Below, one piece after another: positions 47,280-56,275 of a stretch of DNA of 64,000 nt. The number at the start of each line of letters is the position of its first letter. The first letter of the stretch is position 1. This DNA is from Chryseobacterium sp. LAM-KRS1. Its GTDB lineage: Bacteria; Bacteroidota; Bacteroidia; Flavobacteriales; Weeksellaceae. Location of the stretch: assembly GCF_013184525.1 (NCBI RefSeq), contig NZ_JAAOIZ010000001.1:744001-808000 (forward strand). The letters run 5' to 3'. Below the pieces are notes generated by a model. That model had not been told where the DNA came from, did no database searches, and saw only the letters and a program-made list of their open reading frames with translations. Made by a program: the position numbers and the translations under genes.

Positions 47280-48686
47280 ATGAATCAACGAAACTTAAAA
47301 TATATCACACTTTCTTTTCTGTTGGCAGGGATTGGTATTTCTGCGCAGAATCCGGTTATTCAGACCCATTTTACACCAGATCCTGCTCCCATGGTCTATA
47401 AAGGGAAAATGTATGTTTATACAGGGGATGATCAGCCGGGATTTGATTTTTATACGATGACCAAATGGAGGGTGTATTCCACGGAAGATATGGTCAATTA
47501 TACAGACCATGGTTCGCCTATTTCTTTAGAGTCTTTCAGCTGGGCGCGGGATAGGGCCTGGGCAGCGCAGTGTATTGAAAGAAATGGCAAATTCTACTGG
47601 TATATCTGTGTACAGACCGTTGACAACAATATGGCTATTGGGGTTGCAGTGTCTGACAGTCCTACCGGGCCTTTCAGAGATGCTTTGGGAAAACCTCTGA
47701 TTTCAACCGGAACCTGGGATAATATTGACCCGACGGTTTTTATAGATGATGACGGACAGGCTTATCTGTATTGGGGAAACAGTAAATTATTTTATGTGAA
47801 GCTCAATAAAGATATGACTTCCTATCAGGGGAAAATCACAGAAATTCCACAATCTGTGGAAGCTTTCGGCGGGCTGAGACGTCCCGGGAAAAGTGATGAG
47901 GTTCTGCAAAAGCAGGAAAAATTTGATGATGTATATGTAGAAGGACCATGGCTTTACAAGCGAAACAATCAATATTATATGATGTACGCCGGAATGACCG
48001 GAAGAACAGAATGTTTATCCTATTCAACCAGCCCATCGCCAACCGGGCCGTGGAAATATCAGGGAAAAATAATGACCGACCAGCCGACCAACAGCTTTAC
48101 CAACCATGGCGGAATTATCGATTTCAAAGGAAAGTCCTACCTGTTTTACCATACCGGATTATTGCCGGCCGGCGGAAGTTACGGACGCTCAACTGCTGTA
48201 GAAGAATTCAGATATAATGCTGACGGGACTATTCCGAAGATCACCATGACCAAAGAAGGTGTAGCTCCGGCTGGAACCTTAAATCCATATCAGAGAACAG
48301 AAGCCGAAACTATGGCATGGTCGGAAAAATGCAGCACTTCCGAAAGCAGGAAAACCGGAGTGTATGTCTCCGATGCCAGAGCAGGAGGGTATATCAGGGT
48401 CCGTTCGGTAGATTTTGAAAAGGGAACTTCAGGATTTTCAGCTTCCGTTGCCGCAGGAATTGATGGCGGAATTCTGGAAGTTCATCTGGATGATGTTAAA
48501 GGGCCAAAAATAGCCGAGATTGAAATTCCGAGAACCGGTGGCTGGGAAGAGTTCAAAACCCTGACCTCAAAAATTTCAGAATCTGTTTCCGGTGTTCACG
48601 ATGTCTATTTTGTGTTCCAGGGGAAAAATATTACGGCAGGAAGAAAATTATTTAATTTCGATTACTGGAGCTTTCAGAAAAAATAA
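47280..48686 (+). CDS. GH43-CBM6 enzyme, second of three paralogues
   Basis: This 468-residue secreted GH43 enzyme has D34 in [26 protein letters not shown] for the second Asp and VEGPWLYKR for the Glu. Its C-terminal CBM6-like domain begins near [10 protein letters not shown]. Compared with its paralogues it has a longer loop ([19 protein letters not shown]) before the catalytic Glu, which could change substrate choice. It follows GH27 by 13 bases and precedes the third paralogue by 8 bases. Signal peptide ends in SAQ. Confidence 0.9.
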   Translation: MNQRNLKYITLSFLLAGIGISAQNPVIQTHFTPDPAPMVYKGKMYVYTGDDQPGFDFYTMTKWRVYSTEDMVNYTDHGSPISLESFSWARDRAWAAQCIERNGKFYWYICVQTVDNNMAIGVAVSDSPTGPFRDALGKPLISTGTWDNIDPTVFIDDDGQAYLYWGNSKLFYVKLNKDMTSYQGKITEIPQSVEAFGGLRRPGKSDEVLQKQEKFDDVYVEGPWLYKRNNQYYMMYAGMTGRTECLSYSTSPSPTGPWKYQGKIMTDQPTNSFTNHGGIIDFKGKSYLFYHTGLLPAGGSYGRSTAVEEFRYNADGTIPKITMTKEGVAPAGTLNPYQRTEAETMAWSEKCSTSESRKTGVYVSDARAGGYIRVRSVDFEKGTSGFSASVAAGIDGGILEVHLDDVKGPKIAEIEIPRTGGWEEFKTLTSKISESVSGVHDVYFVFQGKNITAGRKLFNFDYWSFQKK

Positions 48687-48694
48687 AACTGACT

Positions 48695-50077
48695 ATGAAA
48701 AATACAATACAATATATACTGGGGCTTTGTCTGATAGGCTTTTCCGAAGGTTTATCAGCACAGAACCCTATTATTCAGACCAATTATACTGCAGACCCGG
48801 CACCAATGGTGTACAATGACAGGCTGTATGTGTACACGACACACGATGAGGATGATTCCACCTGGTTTACCATGAACGACTGGAAAGTGTATTCCACCAA
48901 TGATATGGTCAACTGGACAGATCACGGAACAATTCTCTCGTATAAAGATTTCGACTGGGCAAAACGTGATGCCTGGGCCGCACAATGTGTAGAAAGAAAC
49001 GGAAAGTTTTTTTTATACGTTCCGATGTGGTCCAAAACCAATAACAAAGGCGCTATAGGGGTTGCCGTTGGCGACAGTCCGTTTGGGCCTTTTCATGATC
49101 CGCTGGGAAAACCTCTTGTTCAGAGCGAATGGGGAGATATTGATCCCACCGTTTTTGTGGATGATGACGGACAGGCCCATATGTACTGGGGAAATCCTAA
49201 GCTTAAATATGTAAAGCTGAATGAAGATATGATCTCCTATTCCGGGAATATTACAGAAGTTCCGATGACAGAAGAATCATTTGGCAAAAGAGATGGGAAG
49301 CCCAATCCGGAAAGACCCACAAAATACGAGGAAGGCCCGTGGCTGTACAAAAGGAAAAACCTGTATTATCTTTTCTGGCCGGGTGGTCCACTTCCTGAAT
49401 TCATAGGCTATTCTACAGGGAAAACAGCACAGGGACCCTGGAAATATGGAGGAATTGTAATGCCTACTGAAGGGAAATCATTCACCAATCATCCCGGTGT
49501 TATTGATTTCCGGGGGAAAACGTATTTCTTTTATCATAATGGTGCATTGCCGGGCGGAAGCGGGTTTACAAGATCGGTAAGTCTGGAAGAGCTTACCTTC
49601 AATAAAGACGGATCCATTTCGCCATTTAAAATGACCAACGGAATTACAAAAGCTATCGCAACAGTTAATCCTTATTCATTCAATCAGGCGGAAATGATTG
49701 CGTGGTCAGAAAATGTAAAATCCTATCAGAATAAAGAGGCTGGTGTTTTCATCAAAGCCAAGAAAAATGGTGCTTATACCAGTGTAAAGAATGTGGATTT
49801 CCGGAAAAAAGGAGCCGCAGCTTTTTCTGCAAGAGTAGGAACGACGCATAACAGTGAGGTAACAATGAGCGTTCATCTGGATGCTGTGAACGGACCGGTT
49901 GCCGCAACGGTAAAGGTTCCGATGACGGGTGGGGATGACCGCTGGGAAACCGTAAAAGTTCAGCTTACTGAAAAAATTACCGGCATTCATGATCTGTATT
50001 TTGTATTCAATGGCAAAGCCTCAACAGATATTATGTACTTCGATTACTGGACCTTTCTTGAAAATAATGAGTTATGA
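48695..50077 (+). CDS. GH43-CBM6 enzyme, third of three paralogues
   Basis: This 460-residue secreted GH43 enzyme has the [14 protein letters not shown] start, [19 protein letters not shown] and [10 protein letters not shown], the full catalytic triad, and a C-terminal CBM6-like domain that ends in YFDYWTF. Its stop overlaps the GH97 start (ATGA), showing tight co-translation. It shares most motif stretches with the 43857 and 47280 genes and probably arose by duplication, differing in the loop before the catalytic Glu ([16 protein letters not shown]). Confidence 0.9.
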   Translation: MKNTIQYILGLCLIGFSEGLSAQNPIIQTNYTADPAPMVYNDRLYVYTTHDEDDSTWFTMNDWKVYSTNDMVNWTDHGTILSYKDFDWAKRDAWAAQCVERNGKFFLYVPMWSKTNNKGAIGVAVGDSPFGPFHDPLGKPLVQSEWGDIDPTVFVDDDGQAHMYWGNPKLKYVKLNEDMISYSGNITEVPMTEESFGKRDGKPNPERPTKYEEGPWLYKRKNLYYLFWPGGPLPEFIGYSTGKTAQGPWKYGGIVMPTEGKSFTNHPGVIDFRGKTYFFYHNGALPGGSGFTRSVSLEELTFNKDGSISPFKMTNGITKAIATVNPYSFNQAEMIAWSENVKSYQNKEAGVFIKAKKNGAYTSVKNVDFRKKGAAAFSARVGTTHNSEVTMSVHLDAVNGPVAATVKVPMTGGDDRWETVKVQLTEKITGIHDLYFVFNGKASTDIMYFDYWTFLENNEL

Positions 50078-52011
50078 GAAAAAAAGTTTTATATATTGTA
50101 TTCAGCTTGTTTCTGATCAGCAAAAGCTTTGCACAGGTAGCAGAAATTTCAAGTCCGGACGGACAACTGAAGCTTCATGTTTTTTCAGAAGACGGAAAAG
50201 CCTTATATGATATTATCCTTCAGGGAAAAACAATGCTTGAAAAATCCCCGTTAGGCTTGGTAACCAACGAGTCTGATTTTTCAAAGAAGCTGAAATTTAT
50301 CGACAGCAAAAAAGATATCGTTTCTAAGAAATATACGAACGAAAAAATCAAAAAATCTGACATTGATTATAAGGCCAATACTTTATTGGTTAACTTCAGT
50401 AATGCAGACCAGCATCAGATAAGTATTGAATTTCAGGTGAGCAACAACAATATTGCTTTCCGTTATAATATTCCACCGATGAAAGAACGGCTCAGTGTTG
50501 TGATACAGTCAGAATCCACAGGGTACAGATTTCCGTCACAGACTACCACTTTTCTTTCACCTATGATGAATCCGATGACGGGATTTGCCCGTACAGGGCC
50601 AAGTTATGAAAGTGGCTATAAAGCTGATGCTGAACTGGGAATGCCATCCGATTATGGATACGTTTTCCCTGGCCTGTTCCATATTGGAAATGAGGGCTGG
50701 GTATTGCTTTCCGAGACAGGAGTGAACAGTACGTATTGTGCTTCACACCTTGAAACCACAGCAGAAAAAAATCTTTACAAAGTAGCGTATCCGAACATTG
50801 CTGAAAATAACGGCTTCGGAAGTACCGGAGCTGCTGTTTCTCTTCCCGGAAAAACACCGTGGAGAACAATTACAGTAGGCAGCTCCCTGAAACCCATCGT
50901 AGAAACTACCATTCCTTTTGATGTGGTAGATCTGATGTATGAGCCGTCACAGGATTACCAGTTCGGAAAATCTACCTGGAGCTGGATTCTTTGGCAGGAT
51001 AACAGTATGAACTACGATGATCAGGTGAAATTCATAGACCTTGCTGCTGCACTGAATTATCAGTTTATTCTTATGGATGCGCTTTGGGATAAAAATATTG
51101 GAAAAGAACGAATGAAAAACCTTATTCAATATGCAAAATCGAAAAACGTGGGAGTATTACTTTGGTACAATTCCAATGGGGCAGCCAATGACGCACCGAT
51201 GGGACCGAGAAACAAAATGAGCTCATCCGTTGAACGGAAAAAAGAAATGAAATGGCTGAAAGAGACAGGCGTAAAAGGACTGAAAGTGGATTTCTTCGGA
51301 GGAGACAAACAGGAAACCATGCGTCTGTACGAAGATATTCTTTCCGACGCCAATGATTTTGGATTAACCATTATTTTCCATGGAGCTACTTTACCGAGAG
51401 GCTGGGAAGTAATGTACCCGAATTATGCAGGAAGTGAGGCCGTTCTTGCCTCAGAAATGCTCTATTTCTCAGAAGATGTACGGAAACAGGAAGCTTTTTT
51501 TGCCACACTTCATCCTTTCATCAGAAATACAGTGGGAAGTATGGAGTTTGGCGGGACTTTCCTCAATAAATATTTAACGAAATCCAACAGGGATAAAAAT
51601 AAAAGACATACTACGGACGGCTTTCAGCTGGCTACGGCAGTACTGTTTCAGAATCCCGTTCAGATGTTTGGGATCATGCCGAATAATCTGACCGATGCTC
51701 CGGAATTTCAGCTCAGCTTTATGAAAGAAGTTCCGACACTTTGGGATGAAACAGTTTTCATAGACGGCTATCCCGGGAAATATGCCATGGTTGCGAGAAG
51801 ACATGCGGATCAATGGTATGTGGCTGGCGTAAATGCTGAGAAGCAATCCCAAAAACTGAAAATAAAGCTTCCGATGTTTGCAGGGAAAACAGTTAGATTC
51901 ATTAATGATGATGCGCAGGGAAATTCATCAGAAAAAGAACTAAAAGTGAATGCAAAAGGTGATTTTACGATTGAAATTCAGCCGCAGGGTGGTTTTGTAC
52001 TGAAAAATTAA
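50074..52011 (+). CDS. GH97 glycoside hydrolase, retaining (alpha-galactosidase) type
   Basis: This 645-residue secreted GH97 enzyme has an N-terminal beta-sandwich, TIM barrel and C-terminal sheet. D406 in [10 protein letters not shown] matches the Asp nucleophile of the retaining GH97 branch (Bacteroides BtGH97b type), with E455 in YAGSEAV as likely acid/base. The inverting branch (SusB) uses Glu residues instead. Retaining members are alpha-galactosidases or act on beta-L-arabinopyranose. It overlaps the preceding GH43 stop by 4 bases. Confidence 0.9.
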   Translation: MRKKVLYIVFSLFLISKSFAQVAEISSPDGQLKLHVFSEDGKALYDIILQGKTMLEKSPLGLVTNESDFSKKLKFIDSKKDIVSKKYTNEKIKKSDIDYKANTLLVNFSNADQHQISIEFQVSNNNIAFRYNIPPMKERLSVVIQSESTGYRFPSQTTTFLSPMMNPMTGFARTGPSYESGYKADAELGMPSDYGYVFPGLFHIGNEGWVLLSETGVNSTYCASHLETTAEKNLYKVAYPNIAENNGFGSTGAAVSLPGKTPWRTITVGSSLKPIVETTIPFDVVDLMYEPSQDYQFGKSTWSWILWQDNSMNYDDQVKFIDLAAALNYQFILMDALWDKNIGKERMKNLIQYAKSKNVGVLLWYNSNGAANDAPMGPRNKMSSSVERKKEMKWLKETGVKGLKVDFFGGDKQETMRLYEDILSDANDFGLTIIFHGATLPRGWEVMYPNYAGSEAVLASEMLYFSEDVRKQEAFFATLHPFIRNTVGSMEFGGTFLNKYLTKSNRDKNKRHTTDGFQLATAVLFQNPVQMFGIMPNNLTDAPEFQLSFMKEVPTLWDETVFIDGYPGKYAMVARRHADQWYVAGVNAEKQSQKLKIKLPMFAGKTVRFINDDAQGNSSEKELKVNAKGDFTIEIQPQGGFVLKN

Positions 52012-52018
52012 AAGAAGT

Positions 52019-52051
52019 AAACCTTATAGGTTTTTAAAACCTATAAGGTTT
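52019..52051 (+). repeat. near-perfect palindrome after GH97
   Basis: AAACCTTATAGG and CCTATAAGGTTT are perfect arms around an A/T core (52019-52051), with no T tract following. It may be a bidirectional terminator or a dispersed repeat of the genome. Confidence 0.6.
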
Positions 52052-52099
52052 GAAGAGATTAAAAGAATACAGATTTTTTAAGGTTAAATAAAACTGATT

Positions 52100-52221
52100 A
52101 TGAATCATTTAAAAATATTTTTCTTATTGTGTTGTTTGGGTTTTGCCTGCAGATCTATGCTGCAGAACCGTTTATCAGTACTGAGAAAATCCCCGACGAA
52201 GGATTTGTAGTAAGAAATTAG
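52100..52221 (+). pseudogene. frameshifted 5' remnant of a GH115-like gene
   Basis: An ATG at 52100 opens a signal-peptide-like frame (MNHLKIFFLLCCLGF). After a frame change the sequence reads QIYAAEPFISTEKIPDEGFV and VRN before a stop. AEPFIS and its spacing match the beginning of the GH115 gene at 53485 (KATEPFISFARTEN). It looks like the leftover start of a second GH115 copy with the rest deleted. The similarity is short, so the family call is tentative. Confidence 0.45.
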
Positions 52222-52246
52222 AGATTAATAAAATAAAAAAGGAAAA

Positions 52247-53467
52247 ATGCGCTTCAAAAACTTATACCTCTTCATCATTTCGGGATTTTTGGTTTCCTGT
52301 TCTTCCTCCCGGAGTCTGGAGAAGCAATCATCCAAAGACCAGTGGCTCACTACCTGGGCAACTGCTCCCCAATTGGTGGAACTCAAAAATCTGCCGCCGG
52401 AACCGGGACTTTCGGGGAATACCCTACGTCAGATTGTCCGTGTATCTGTGGGTGGGAAAAAATTGCGGTTACGTTTTTCCAACAGGTACTCTACAGACAG
52501 CCTTGCAGTAAAAGCCGTTTCTATTGCCGTTCCATCCGATAGCAGCAATGTGGATGCAGCTACCATCAGATCATTAACGTTTGAGAATAAAAACAATTTT
52601 AAAATTGCTCCCGGATCTGATATTTATTCTGATGAAGTGAACTTTAACCTGAAGTCTAATTCATTGCTGGCCATTACCATTTCCTATGCAAAAGTAACCC
52701 AATCTGTCACCGGACATCCAGGGTCAAGAACAACCTCTTTTATTGTTAAAGGTGAGCAGGCCAATGCTGCGGTATTTAAAAACCCTGTAAAAACAGATCA
52801 TTGGTATTCGCTTTTTAACATCGATGTAAAGACCAGTGAACCTTCGTATGCGGTGGCTATTATGGGAAATTCCATTACCGATGGAAGAGGATCGGGAACC
52901 AACAGGCAGAATCGCTGGCCGGATATTTTTTCTCAGCGGTTACTGGCAAATCCTTCTACCAGGAATGTAAGTGTCCTTAATTTCGGGATTGGGGGGAATT
53001 GTGTGGTGCGCGGTGGTTTAGGGCCTACGGCATTAGACCGTTTCGATTATAACATCCTCAATCAGCAGGGCGTAAAATGGTTGATCATTCTGGAAGGAGT
53101 GAATGATCTGGGAGGAACAAGAGATTCTGATGACGCTTCCAAAAGAACAGAAGAACTCATTGCCGCTTATCAGGTGATGATTGATAAGGCACATGCTAAC
53201 GGGATCAAAGTGTACGGAGCAACGATTCTTCCTTTCGGAAAGTCATTCTACGAAAAACCCTTCCGTATCGAGGCCTGGAAAAAAGTAAACGACTGGATCA
53301 GGAACAGCGGGAAGTTTGATGCTGTCATCGATTTTGCAAAACAAATGCAAAGTGAAAATTCGGAGGTCATCTTAAACGATATGCACGATCATGATTTCCT
53401 TCATCCCAATGAAGCGGGCTACAGGAGAATGGGAGAATTTGTGGATCTGAACTTATTTAAAAATTAA
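52247..53467 (+). CDS. SGNH/GDSL hydrolase, surface lipoprotein, probable xylan esterase
   Basis: This 406-residue lipoprotein has the lipobox ending at C18 (GFLVSC). The SGNH blocks are S209 in MGNSITDG, the Gly block FGIGGNC, the Asn in LEGVNDLGG and D383/H386 in DFLHP. An N-terminal domain of about 170 residues (TTWATAP...) is common in the GDSL group that acts on sugar esters. In this locus it probably removes acetyl groups from xylan. It starts 26 bases after the GH115 remnant and precedes the intact GH115 by 17 bases. Confidence 0.88.
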   Translation: MRFKNLYLFIISGFLVSCSSSRSLEKQSSKDQWLTTWATAPQLVELKNLPPEPGLSGNTLRQIVRVSVGGKKLRLRFSNRYSTDSLAVKAVSIAVPSDSSNVDAATIRSLTFENKNNFKIAPGSDIYSDEVNFNLKSNSLLAITISYAKVTQSVTGHPGSRTTSFIVKGEQANAAVFKNPVKTDHWYSLFNIDVKTSEPSYAVAIMGNSITDGRGSGTNRQNRWPDIFSQRLLANPSTRNVSVLNFGIGGNCVVRGGLGPTALDRFDYNILNQQGVKWLIILEGVNDLGGTRDSDDASKRTEELIAAYQVMIDKAHANGIKVYGATILPFGKSFYEKPFRIEAWKKVNDWIRNSGKFDAVIDFAKQMQSENSEVILNDMHDHDFLHPNEAGYRRMGEFVDLNLFKN

Positions 53468-53484
53468 AATCAAAAAGATATAGT

Positions 53485-56007
53485 ATGAATTTTACAAAAA
53501 ACATTTCGCTGTTTCTTACGTTGTTGTTTATATTTTTTGTAAAAGCAACCGAACCATTTATTTCTTTTGCCAGAACAGAAAATTCGGTGGTATTGAAAGA
53601 GCACAATTCAAGTTTGATGCTTTTTTCAGACAGTGATTCGGATAAAGGAATTCTGCGTGCCGTTGCGAATCTTCAATCTGATTTTCAAAAAGTAACCGGC
53701 GTCCAGCCTAATCTGGTTTCCCAAAACTCTGGCTTGAACGGAATGATGATCATTATTGGTGAAGCTGGTAAAAGCAAAACCATTGATGCTTTGATCAGAC
53801 AAAAAAAGCTGGATGGAAAAGCATTAACGGGGAAAAGGGAAAAATATATCATTCAGAATGTCAGTAATCCATTTCCGGGCGTTTCTGAAGCCATTGTGAT
53901 TGCAGGAAGTGATAAAAGAGGAACGATTTACGGGATTTATGAAATGTCTCAGCAGATAGGTGTTTCACCATGGTATTATTGGGCAGATGTTCCGGTTGAG
54001 AAAAAAGATAATGTATACTTTAAAAAAGGAATATATACTGATGGTGAGCCTGCTGTAGAGTATCGCGGTATTTTCCTTAACGACGAAGAACCTTCACTGG
54101 GAGGCTGGGCCAGAGCAACATTTGGTGGAGTAAACAGTAAGTTTTATGAGAATGTTTTTGAGCTGATCCTGCGCCTTAAGGGAAACTATATCTGGCCGGC
54201 AATGTGGGGGAAGGCATTCTATGACGATGATCCTCTGAGCGGACCGTTAGCCAATGAAATGGGTATTGTCATGGGAACTTCCCACCATGAGCCTATGGCT
54301 TTGGCACAAACCGACTGGCACAGGTATATCAAAAAAAATAACCTCCCTAATGTCTGGGATTATGCTAAAAATGCGGAAGTTTTACAGAAATTCTGGAAAT
54401 TCGGACTCGAAAGAAGTAAGAACTGGGAAAAGCTTGTTACAGTGGGAATGCGTGGTGATGGTGATGAAGCGATGGGAGAGGGAACTAATATTTCCCTGCT
54501 GGAAAAAATTGTAAAAGACCAGCGCAAAATCATCGCTGATGTTACCGGAAAGAAAGCGGAGAAAACACCTCAGGTCTGGGCATTGTATAAAGAAGTTCAG
54601 GACTACTATGATAAAGGAATGAGGGTTCCGGATGATGTGATCCTGCTGTTCTGTGATGATAACTGGGGAAATGTAAGAAAGCTCCCTGACCTTTCGAAAC
54701 CTTTGCATAAAGGAGGCTATGGAATCTATTACCACTTTGATTATGTAGGCGGCCCGAGAAACTCCAAATGGATCAACATCAGTCCCATCCAGAGAGTATG
54801 GGAACAGATGAATCTTTCCTATGAACATAAAGTAGATAAGCTTTGGGTTGTGAATGTAGGAGATTTAAAACCGATGGAATTTCCGATCAGTTTTTTCCTG
54901 GAAATGGCCTGGAATCCGAAGCAGTTTAATGCTAAAAACCTTTTGGAATATACTGAAAAATGGGCTGCTCAGCAGTTTGGTGAAAAACATGCCGGGGAAA
55001 TTGCCCGGATGATTAATCTGTATGCCAAATACAACAGAAGAGTAACCCCTGAAACCCTTGATAGTAAAACGTACAGCCTTGAAAATTACCATGAATTTGA
55101 AACGGTCTTAAATGATTACAGAGCATTGGCCGTAGACGCCTTACGGTTAAAAGAGCAGATTCCTGCAGAATATCAGGATGCGTATTATCAGTTGGTTTTG
55201 TACCCGATTGATGCATGCAGTAATTTATACGAAATGTACTATGCGGTGGCAAAAAACAGGGAACTGACAGCGAAAAAAGATCCGGGAGCCAATTTTTACG
55301 CAGATAAAGTGAAGGCATGTTTTGAAAGAAATGCTTACCTGGATAATCAATACAATAATGTGATTGCCGGCGGAAAATGGAAGCATATGATGGATCAGAT
55401 GAGGATAGGATATAAAAGCTGGGCAGACGGAAAAGAAAATATAATGCCTGAAGTTACTTACATTTCTGATGCTGAGGTTCCCAAAGAAAAGATATTTCAA
55501 GAGAAAAACGGGTATGTTTCCATTGAGGCAGAAAATTTTGCAAGAATGAGCAAATCTGACCGGATCCATTGGGAAGTGATTCCTAATTTCGGAAAAACAA
55601 AATCCGGCGTGACAACCTTTCCACAGAATGCCTATCCAAAAGCTGATGAAAATATCTGGCTGGAATATGATATCAATTTTGAATCAAAAGGGGAGCTTGA
55701 AGTCCAGTTATTATTAGCACCGACTTTAAATTTTAATCATAATAAAGGATTGCGTTACGAAATTTCTTTTGACAACGAAACTCCGCAAATTGTCAACTTC
55801 AATGGCCATTACAAAGGAGAATTGGGAAAATGGCAGTCAGAGCATATTATTAAATCTATTACAAAGCATTTGGTTCAGCAGGCTGGAAAGCACACGTTAC
55901 GTTTCAGAGTGTTGGAACCCGGCATTGTCCTTGAAAAGATACTGATCAACACCGGAGGGTTAAAACCCTCTTACTTGGGCGCTCCCGAAAGCGAAATGCT
56001 TCACTGA
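53485..56007 (+). CDS. GH115 xylan alpha-1,2-glucuronidase
   Basis: This 840-residue secreted GH115 enzyme removes glucuronic or 4-O-methylglucuronic acid from internal xylose of xylan. The N-terminal part (GTIYGIYEMSQQIGVSPWYYWADVP), LRLKGNYIWPAMWGKAF, GTSHHEPM, VTVGMRGDGDEAM and FCDDNWGNVRKLP are all family stretches in order. The C-terminal domain (about 670-840) is a beta-sandwich (VSIEAENFARM). The freed glucuronate is the input for UxaC encoded in the same locus. It follows the SGNH esterase by 17 bases. Confidence 0.95.
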   Translation: MNFTKNISLFLTLLFIFFVKATEPFISFARTENSVVLKEHNSSLMLFSDSDSDKGILRAVANLQSDFQKVTGVQPNLVSQNSGLNGMMIIIGEAGKSKTIDALIRQKKLDGKALTGKREKYIIQNVSNPFPGVSEAIVIAGSDKRGTIYGIYEMSQQIGVSPWYYWADVPVEKKDNVYFKKGIYTDGEPAVEYRGIFLNDEEPSLGGWARATFGGVNSKFYENVFELILRLKGNYIWPAMWGKAFYDDDPLSGPLANEMGIVMGTSHHEPMALAQTDWHRYIKKNNLPNVWDYAKNAEVLQKFWKFGLERSKNWEKLVTVGMRGDGDEAMGEGTNISLLEKIVKDQRKIIADVTGKKAEKTPQVWALYKEVQDYYDKGMRVPDDVILLFCDDNWGNVRKLPDLSKPLHKGGYGIYYHFDYVGGPRNSKWINISPIQRVWEQMNLSYEHKVDKLWVVNVGDLKPMEFPISFFLEMAWNPKQFNAKNLLEYTEKWAAQQFGEKHAGEIARMINLYAKYNRRVTPETLDSKTYSLENYHEFETVLNDYRALAVDALRLKEQIPAEYQDAYYQLVLYPIDACSNLYEMYYAVAKNRELTAKKDPGANFYADKVKACFERNAYLDNQYNNVIAGGKWKHMMDQMRIGYKSWADGKENIMPEVTYISDAEVPKEKIFQEKNGYVSIEAENFARMSKSDRIHWEVIPNFGKTKSGVTTFPQNAYPKADENIWLEYDINFESKGELEVQLLLAPTLNFNHNKGLRYEISFDNETPQIVNFNGHYKGELGKWQSEHIIKSITKHLVQQAGKHTLRFRVLEPGIVLEKILINTGGLKPSYLGAPESEMLH

Positions 56008-56275
56008 ATGACCAAATGTTCATCACAAATAACACTTTAATTATGAAACACTAATCTTATTTACATTCCAATCTGAAATACAGTTCCATCACAGAGAATG
56101 AAGAGAAAGAACAGCGAATGATTTTGTAAGCAACTTTATTTAGCAGATCACTGCCTGATATCATTCAGGGAATTTTCCTGACGGTTTTTGAAAATGGACC
56201 GTCTTGATGGGGAATCTATTGCCCTTACTTTAATTGTTTACGATCAAAATCACGACTATCTAAAACTAAACCATT
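56008..56275. other. gap between GH115 and GH30
   Basis: No gene is seen. A small inverted repeat GACGGT (56180-56185) with ACCGTC (56198-56203) is the only structure. The gap presumably holds the promoter for the GH30 gene, but no clear TAnnTTTG box is visible. Confidence 0.4.
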
